Source: Bifidobacteriaceae bacterium
GTDB lineage: Bacteria; Actinomycetota; Actinomycetes; Actinomycetales; WQXJ01
Assembly (NCBI GenBank): GCA_031279575.1
Contig: JAITIG010000098.1
Location: 1-10,801, forward strand
DNA length: 10,801 nt
Reading direction: 5' to 3'
Shown: in pieces, positions 6,073 to 10,801 of the stretch
Numbering within the stretch: the stretch's first letter is position 1
How the letters are laid out: each line of letters opens with the position of its first letter
The notes under the pieces: generated by a model
Seen by the model: only the letters and a program-made list of their open reading frames with translations
What the model was told of the DNA's origin: nothing
Database searches by the model: none
Made by a program: the position numbers and the translations under genes

Positions 6073-7569
6073 GTGACTAAGCCTGAGTCCACCGATCCTC
6101 GCCGCAGCCAGCGGCGCCAGACGGGTGCGGTCGGCCTGCCTGGCCGGCGATGGCTACCTGGGGGCCTGCCCCGCTGGCCAGGGGCGTCCAGCCTGCCTGG
6201 CTGGGGCGGCGATCAGCGGGAGATCGAGGCTCAGCCTCGGCGCCGGCCTGCCCCCGGGCCGGGCGGCGCCGCCCGCCCGCCCGGGGGCGGACTGGCCATC
6301 ACCGGCGGCGCCGGCCGCGTCCGCGTCGCCACCCTGGCCACCGGCGCGCGGGTCTTGACTCAGGTGGTGCCTGAGGCCCGCTCAGCCACAATCGGCTTCT
6401 GGGTGCTGGTCGGCTCGCGTGACGAGGCCCCCGGCCAGCACGGCTCGACGCATTTCCTGGAGCACCTGCTGTTCAAGGGCACCCAGACGCGCTCAGCCCA
6501 GGACATCGCGGAGGCCTTCGACGCCGTTGGCGGCGAGTTCAACGCCTCCACCTCGAAGGAGTCGACCTGCTATTACGCCCGCGTCCTGGCTGCCGATTTG
6601 CGGCTGGCGGTCGACTTGCTGGCGGACATGGTGACGTCTTCGAGGCTTGACCGGCTCGATTTCGAGAACGAGCGCGGCGTCATTCTCGAGGAGTTGGCCA
6701 TGAACGCCGACGACCCGGTTGACGTGGCCCACGAGGCTTTCGCGGGCGCCGTCTACGGGTCGCATCCCTTGGCCCGGCCGATCTCGGGGCGGCCGGAGGA
6801 CATCCGGGCTGTCTCCCGCGATCAGGTCTGGGACCACTACCAGCGGCACTACGGGCCGCCGGCTCTGGCTGTGATCGGGGCCGGCGGCCTCGACCCGGAT
6901 GAGTTCGTTGAGCTTGTCACCCAGGCGCTCGACCTCGGCGGCTGGGGACCTGAAGGGCGCGGGACAGCGCCGGCCCTGCCTCGGCGGCCGGTCAGCCCGG
7001 AGGTGGCGCTGCCCACCCGGGGCGAGGTCGTGGGGCTGGCCAAGCCGACTGAGCAGGCGCAAGTGCTGGTCGGCTGCGCCGGGCTGGCCGCCACCGACTC
7101 CCGGCGGCAGGCTCTGTCTGTGCTGGCGACTGTGCTGGGCGGCGGGATGAGCTCGCGGCTGTTCCAGGAGATCCGCGAGAAGCGCGGTCTGGCCTACTCC
7201 ACCTATTGTTTCGCTTCCCCGCATTCAGATGCGGGTTCGTTTGGGCTCTTTGCCGGGTGCCGGCCCACAGCGGCGGACCAGGTGGGGGCTTTGATGGAGG
7301 CGGAATGGGAGCGCTTGGCCAGCGCCGGGCTGACCGCCGCCGAACTGGCGCGGGCCAAGGGGCAGCTTCGCGGCGCCACGCTGCTGGGTCTGGAGGAGCC
7401 GTATTCGACCATGAACCGTTTGGGGCGGGCCGAGGTCACGATGGGCGAATTGCCGTCAATCGACGAGGTCTCGGCCAGGATCGAGGCGGTGACAGCGGAC
7501 CAGGTTCAAGAATTGGCGGCCGAGTTGGCGGGCCGCCCGCGCTCCCGCGTGGTGGTCGGTCCAGCCTGA
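6073..7569 (+). CDS. M16-family zinc metallopeptidase (insulinase/MPP-like)
   Basis: The 498-residue product has the inverted zinc motif HFLEH (His127, Glu130, His131) and the distal ligand in VILEEL (Glu206/207, about 76 residues downstream), followed by AMNADDPVDVAHE. The second half has the family's Arg/Tyr segment, GGGMSSRLFQEIREKRG then LAYSTY (about 356-380). This is the processing-peptidase-like protein that normally follows pnp in actinobacteria (PepR in mycobacteria); its substrates are not established. GTG 6073 is the only usable start after the pnp stop; the next in-frame start (TTG 6355) would cut into the conserved fold. There is no clear Shine-Dalgarno, so coupling to pnp translation is likely. 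Odd point: residues 1 to about 75 are a Gly/Pro/Trp/Arg-rich extension before the conserved domain, longer than I would expect. Confidence 0.9.
   Translation: MTKPESTDPRRSQRRQTGAVGLPGRRWLPGGLPRWPGASSLPGWGGDQREIEAQPRRRPAPGPGGAARPPGGGLAITGGAGRVRVATLATGARVLTQVVPEARSATIGFWVLVGSRDEAPGQHGSTHFLEHLLFKGTQTRSAQDIAEAFDAVGGEFNASTSKESTCYYARVLAADLRLAVDLLADMVTSSRLDRLDFENERGVILEELAMNADDPVDVAHEAFAGAVYGSHPLARPISGRPEDIRAVSRDQVWDHYQRHYGPPALAVIGAGGLDPDEFVELVTQALDLGGWGPEGRGTAPALPRRPVSPEVALPTRGEVVGLAKPTEQAQVLVGCAGLAATDSRRQALSVLATVLGGGMSSRLFQEIREKRGLAYSTYCFASPHSDAGSFGLFAGCRPTAADQVGALMEAEWERLASAGLTAAELARAKGQLRGATLLGLEEPYSTMNRLGRAEVTMGELPSIDEVSARIEAVTADQVQELAAELAGRPRSRVVVGPA
6134..6204 (+). repeat. Direct repeat in the M16 N-terminal extension
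   Basis: GCCTGCCTGGCYGG occurs at 6134-6147 and 6191-6204, 57 bases (19 codons) apart, encoding GLPGR and SLPGW. Between them, GGGGGCCTGCCCC and CCTGG/CCAGG can form a hairpin. The repeats lie in the low-complexity extension, not in the conserved peptidase domain. Confidence 0.5.
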
Positions 7570-7584
7570 CCTTCGGGCCGCGGG

Positions 7585-8393
<809 letters not shown>

Positions 8394-8423
8394 CGGGCGG
8401 CCAGGCAACAGGCGGCGGCGAGC

Positions 8424-8437
8424 GGACGGCATCGTCC
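8424..8437 (+). promoter_or_regulatory. Small hairpin before the PLP-enzyme ribosome binding site
   Basis: GGACG-GCAT-CGTCC (5 bp, 4-base loop) lies in the 60-base dapB/PLP-enzyme spacer, just upstream of the Shine-Dalgarno AGGGAGG (8442-8448). It could be a weak attenuator or an mRNA-stability element, or mean nothing. Confidence 0.3.
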
Positions 8438-8453
8438 ACCTAGGGAGGGAAAC

Positions 8454-9635
8454 ATGAACCTGGACAGCCTCACTACCACCCCGTCGGCGCGCTCGCTGAA
8501 GTGGGACGTGGCGGCCGGCGAGTTGCCCATGTGGGTGGCGGATATGGACTTCGAGCCGCCCGCCGCCGTCCGCCAAGCGCTCACCCAGATCGCCGCACAA
8601 GGACCATTTGGGTACGCGAATCCGCAGGTGGGCGAACTGGGCGAGGCGCTGGCCGGGTGGTACGCGGGACGCCACGAGGTGGACCTGGAGCCGTCCTGGA
8701 CGTTGTTCGCGCCGGGTGTCAACGCCGCGCTTGGCTCAATCCTGCGCACCATCACGGCGCCGGGCGAGGCGGTCGCCTTGCTGGCCCCCGCTTACCACCA
8801 CTTCTTCCACACCGCCAAGTCGAATGGGCGGGCGGTGGCGGCCTCGCAGATGCCGTGCGACGGGGCGGCCTACCAGATCGACTGGGCGGACCTGGAGGCC
8901 AAGCTGGCCCACGGGCGCACCCGCGCGATGATCGTCTGCAACCCGCACAACCCGACTGGCCAGCTCTGGGAGGCGGACACGCTGGCGCGGCTGGGCGGCC
9001 TGGCGGACAAGCACGGCGTGACCGTGATCACGGACGAGGTCCACGGCGACCTGACCGATCCGGGCAGCCAGTACACCCCCTGGCTGCGGGCCTGCGGACA
9101 GGCCAGCGCCATCATGGTGACCTCGCCGTCGAAACCGTTCAACCTGGCCGGCTTGCAGTGCGCGGCGCTGGTGGTGCCGGACCCGAATCTGCGCCAGCGT
9201 TTGGCGGCCGGGCTGAGGCGCGACGAATTGTCGCAGCCGAATGTGTTCGCCGTGGCCGGCGCTGTGGCCGCCTACCGCGAGGGCGCGGCCTGGTTAGACC
9301 AGGTGCGGGCCTACATCGCGGCCAACCGGGCCTTCGCCGAGGCCGAACTGGCGCGGCTGGCCCCGGGCGCCAAGCCGCTGGCGGCGCGGTCGACCTACTT
9401 GCTGTGGATCGACTGCCGGCCCCGGGTGGCGGATTCGATCGCCTTTGGTCAGCGGCTGCGGCGCGCCACCGGCCTGGTGGTGGACCCGGGCGCGCTGTTC
9501 GGGCCGGGCGGCGAGGGCTTCATCCGGCTCAACTTGGCCGCACCGCGCGCCCGCCTGGCCGATGGCGTCGCCCGCCTTGCCCGCGCCTTGGCGCTTGAGG
9601 GCGCGGCCCCACCGGCCTGGGAATCCGGTCAATAA
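8454..9635 (+). CDS. MalY/PatB-type PLP enzyme (probable cystathionine beta-lyase / aminotransferase)
   Basis: A 393-residue fold-type I PLP protein. The start is fixed by AGGGAGG five bases before ATG 8454. Family motifs: early LPMWVADMDF (24-33), CNPHNPTG (162-169), DEVHGDL with the PLP-pyridine Asp194, SPSKPFNLAGLQ with Schiff-base Lys227, and FIRLNLAAPR with substrate-carboxylate Arg358. The WVADMDF opening and DEVH-D pattern mark the MalY/PatB subgroup, whose members cleave C-S bonds of cystathionine or cysteine (homocysteine/methionine supply) and sometimes act as aminotransferases. Following dapB by 60 bases, it is probably co-transcribed. An aspartate-family role (methionine, or less likely a DAP-pathway amino transfer) is inferred; exact substrate unknown. 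Confidence 0.88.
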   Translation: MNLDSLTTTPSARSLKWDVAAGELPMWVADMDFEPPAAVRQALTQIAAQGPFGYANPQVGELGEALAGWYAGRHEVDLEPSWTLFAPGVNAALGSILRTITAPGEAVALLAPAYHHFFHTAKSNGRAVAASQMPCDGAAYQIDWADLEAKLAHGRTRAMIVCNPHNPTGQLWEADTLARLGGLADKHGVTVITDEVHGDLTDPGSQYTPWLRACGQASAIMVTSPSKPFNLAGLQCAALVVPDPNLRQRLAAGLRRDELSQPNVFAVAGAVAAYREGAAWLDQVRAYIAANRAFAEAELARLAPGAKPLAARSTYLLWIDCRPRVADSIAFGQRLRRATGLVVDPGALFGPGGEGFIRLNLAAPRARLADGVARLARALALEGAAPPAWESGQ

Positions 9636-9651
9636 ACCGGAACCCCAGGCC
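9614..9651 (+). terminator. Strong hairpin spanning the PLP-enzyme stop codon
   Basis: GGCCTGGG (9614-9621) pairs with CCCAGGCC (9644-9651) and, after a 2x2 internal loop, TCCGGT (9624-9629) pairs with ACCGGA (9636-9641). The 6-base loop CAATAA contains the TAA stop codon: 14 perfect base pairs in all. There is no T-run after it, as is common for actinobacterial terminators. It is probably the end of the dapB operon; an alternative is an mRNA 3'-end stabiliser. Confidence 0.65.
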
Positions 9652-9694
9652 AAACCTGCCCTTGCCTTCCGCGTTTCCGCTGGTCAGCGTACTG

Positions 9695-9711
9695 CTGCCC
9701 GGCGCGGGCAG
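9695..9711 (+). terminator. Second candidate terminator hairpin
   Basis: CTGCCCG (9695-9701) pairs perfectly with CGGGCAG (9705-9711) around a 3-base loop. It lies 60 bases after the PLP-enzyme stop, with an AT-rich stretch about 13-28 bases further on but no adjacent T-run. It could be a back-up terminator. Confidence 0.4.
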
Positions 9712-9905
9712 GGCCGGAGCGTGGTTATTCCCTAATTTTGCGGGGACCTAGAGTAGGCGAAACTCGGCTCAGGCGCAAAGGTTTCGGATGCATAGTGTGG
9801 CTAGCCCCACGCGACCGACCCCCGCCTCCGGCGCGGCCTGGGCGCGGGCGCTTTGGTGGGCGCAATCCACAGGCCTTTTGTTTCTCAAATGCCCCTCGGC
9901 GGCGG

Positions 9906-9919
9906 CTGGTGTAAACCAG
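9906..9919 (+). promoter_or_regulatory. Inverted repeat and candidate -10 of a leaderless M23 transcript
   Basis: CTGGT-GTAA-ACCAG is a 5-bp inverted repeat. TAAACC (9912-9917) inside it lies exactly at -12 to -7 from the GTG at 9924, the spacing of a leaderless -10 box, though the last base is C rather than the consensus T. No Shine-Dalgarno precedes the GTG (AGTGGG is weak). The repeat could be an operator overlapping the promoter or a chance short palindrome. Confidence 0.35.
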
Positions 9920-9923
9920 TGGG

Positions 9924-10460
9924 GTGATTGGATTTGCCCGAGGCCTGGCCTTTGTCGCGCTGGCCGGGCTGCTTGCGTTGGGCGCGGCCGGGCCTGGGCC
10001 ATCCGGGCGAGTTGATGGCGCCGGAGCGGCGGGCGCTGCCCCAGCCTCAGCCGAGGCAGCCGATTTCGACTGGCCACTGCCCCCGCCGGTGCAAATCGCG
10101 CGGGCCTTTGACCTGCCCGCCGAGCCCTGGTTGGCCGGGCACCGGGGGGTCGATTTGACCGCCGGCCAGGGCGCTGTGGTGCTGGCCCCGGCCGCTGGGG
10201 TGGTCTCCTTCAACGGTTGGATCGTGGACCGGCACGTCTTGGTCATCCGCCACGGCGAGTTGGCCTCGACCCTCGAGCCGGTGCTGTGCGATCTCCAAGT
10301 CGGCGACCCGGTGGCCCAGGGCGAGGCCGTCGGCACTGTGGCCGCCGAGGAGGCTGGCCATTGCCCGGGCTGCCTGCATTGGGGTGTGCGCCGGGGCGAA
10401 GACTATTTGGACCCGGCCGGTCTGGTCGAGCCCCGCCCGCGGGCGGTCCTGTGGGAATAG
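9924..10460 (+). CDS. Secreted M23/LytM-family peptidase-like protein
   Basis: The 178-residue product starts at a GTG. Residues 1 to about 24 (MIGFARGLAFVALAGLLALG) form a signal peptide with one Arg and a hydrophobic core; cleavage is likely near ASAEA (41-45). The mature part is a compact lysostaphin-like fold: GHRGVDL with zinc ligands His73 and Asp77, a conserved His110 in VIRHG, and GCLHWGVRRG with His152. The usual HxH motif is Cys150-Leu-His152, so the first His is replaced by Cys; the actinobacterial relatives I remember also read CLHWG. The protein should act outside the membrane on peptidoglycan, as an endopeptidase or a regulator. In many actinobacteria this gene sits divergently beside rpsB and convergently with xerC; here the xerC arrangement is kept but its upstream neighbour is the PLP-enzyme gene. 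Confidence 0.85.
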   Translation: MIGFARGLAFVALAGLLALGAAGPGPSGRVDGAGAAGAAPASAEAADFDWPLPPPVQIARAFDLPAEPWLAGHRGVDLTAGQGAVVLAPAAGVVSFNGWIVDRHVLVIRHGELASTLEPVLCDLQVGDPVAQGEAVGTVAAEEAGHCPGCLHWGVRRGEDYLDPAGLVEPRPRAVLWE

Positions 10461-10461
10461 C

Positions 10462-10482
10462 GCGCTGCGGCGGGCGCAGCGC
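10462..10482. terminator. Bidirectional hairpin between convergent M23 gene and xerC
   Basis: GCGCTGCG (10462-10469) pairs perfectly with CGCAGCGC (10475-10482) around a 5-base loop. It nearly fills the 23-base gap between the two stop codons, so it can serve both strands. No T-run follows on either side. Confidence 0.65.
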
Positions 10483-10483
10483 C

Positions 10484-10801
10484 TCAATCGGCCTGGCCTG
10501 AGCGCGGATGCGCCCGCGCGTAGGAGGACCACAGGCGCTCGGCTGTGACGTGGGTGTAGCGCTGGGTCGTCGCCAGCGAGGCGTGACCCAGGATCTCTTG
10601 GACTGTCCGCAGGTCTGACCCGCCCTCGAGCAGGTGGGTGGCGGCCGAGTGCCTCAGGCCGTGCGGCGCCAGGTCCCCCAGGCCCGAGACCTGGGCTAGG
10701 CGGTGGACCGCCGCGCGCGCCTGGCGGGCGTCCAGCCGCCCGCCCCGCGCGCCCAGAAAGAGGGCCTCCAGCTCTGGGGAGCGCCCGGTGGCCAGGGCCA
10801 G
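10484..10801 (-). CDS. xerC: Tyrosine recombinase XerC, C-terminal part (5' end outside window)
   Basis: The last 105 codons of a leftward gene that runs off the right edge, ending at TGA 10484-10486. Counting from the window edge, it has the catalytic-domain signature: HGLRH with His47 and Arg50, [13 protein letters not shown] with His73, and TQRYTHV with the nucleophile Tyr82 (codon at 10556-10558). XerC works with XerD at dif sites to resolve chromosome dimers during division. The short C-terminal tail after the Tyr and the position beside the M23 gene favour XerC over a phage integrase; XerD is the main alternative. The N-terminal SAM-like domain and the first catalytic Arg are not in the window. 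Confidence 0.9.
   Translation of the reverse strand: MALATGRSPELEALFLGARGGRLDARQARAAVHRLAQVSGLGDLAPHGLRHSAATHLLEGGSDLRTVQEILGHASLATTQRYTHVTAERLWSSYARAHPRSGQAD

Larger units (their letters stand above)
9636..9923. other. 288-base intergenic region with hairpins and AT-rich patches
   Basis: No credible gene; short frames here lack coding-like codon use. Contents: the right arm of the stop-codon hairpin (to 9651); a second hairpin at 9695-9711; an AT-rich patch at 9724-9739 including TAATTT (9733-9738), a possible -10 without a visible -35; an inverted repeat CGAAAC/GTTTCG (9758-9763, 9781-9786); the palindrome GGCTAGCC (9799-9806); a second AT-rich patch around 9875-9890; and a short inverted repeat at the M23 gene start. 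It probably carries the terminator of the upstream operon and the M23 promoter. Confidence 0.5.

Noticed and set aside
7557..7572. GGTC-CAGCCT-GACC as a terminator after the M16 gene
   Set aside because: Only four base pairs, overlapping the stop codon, with no T-run; too weak to call.
9758..9786. CGAAAC/GTTTCG inverted repeat as an SOS (LexA) or other known operator
   Set aside because: The 17-base gap and the sequence do not fit the actinobacterial SOS box (TCGAAC-N4-GTTCGA); left as an unexplained repeat in the spacer.
9788..10015. Short plus-strand ORF overlapping the M23 gene start
   Set aside because: No ribosome binding site, no recognisable domain, and it overlaps the M23 gene, whose signal peptide and fold are clear.

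Overview
The window is very G+C-rich (roughly 70% by eye). G or C dominates third codon positions, and GTG starts, overlapping stop/start junctions and candidate leaderless promoters are present. Together with an actinobacterial gene set (a CdsA with a proline-rich N-terminal tail, a small DivIVA-domain protein after rlmN, rpsO-pnp-M16 peptidase-dapB, and an M23 peptidase convergent with xerC), this points to an actinomycete. The order (Micrococcales/Actinomycetales-like) is a guess. The content is mostly chromosomal housekeeping; I see no phage, insertion sequence, CRISPR array, tRNA or rRNA, and no obvious new multi-gene system.

Layout. Positions 2-2738 (+) hold a tightly packed operon: cdsA (CDP-diacylglycerol synthesis; its 5' end lies outside the window), rlmN (23S rRNA/tRNA m2A methylation) and a DivIVA-domain protein made of two copies of one unit. 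Stop and start codons overlap at both junctions. Positions 2806-3000 (-) encode an unrecognised 64-residue protein with one membrane segment, convergent with the DivIVA gene and divergent from rpsO. Positions 3065-7569 (+) hold rpsO (ribosomal protein S15), a 346-base structured intergenic region, pnp (polynucleotide phosphorylase) and an M16 zinc peptidase. Positions 7620-9635 (+) hold dapB (lysine/diaminopimelate pathway) and a MalY/PatB-type PLP enzyme (probable C-S lyase), ending in a strong hairpin that spans the stop codon. After about 290 bases without a gene come a secreted M23/LytM-type peptidase (9924-10460, +) and the C-terminal 105 codons of xerC (10484-10801, -), separated by a perfect 8-bp hairpin.

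How the parts fit. The first block serves phospholipid synthesis, ribosome modification and probably polar growth or division. The second couples a ribosomal protein to the main 3'-5' exoribonuclease, with an intergenic RNA that probably controls pnp. The third serves aspartate-family amino acids and peptidoglycan precursors.

The most notable non-coding signal is in the rpsO-pnp spacer. Bases 3375-3463 and 3539-3621 form a long imperfect inverted repeat with about 59 pairs countable by hand. It should fold into a rod-like RNA, and two mutually exclusive hairpins follow just before the pnp Shine-Dalgarno. Other points of interest are three exactly 13-bp-spaced repeats that run up to the dapB start codon, the duplicated DivIVA protein, and gene neighbourhoods that look joined or displaced relative to the actinobacterial order I remember.
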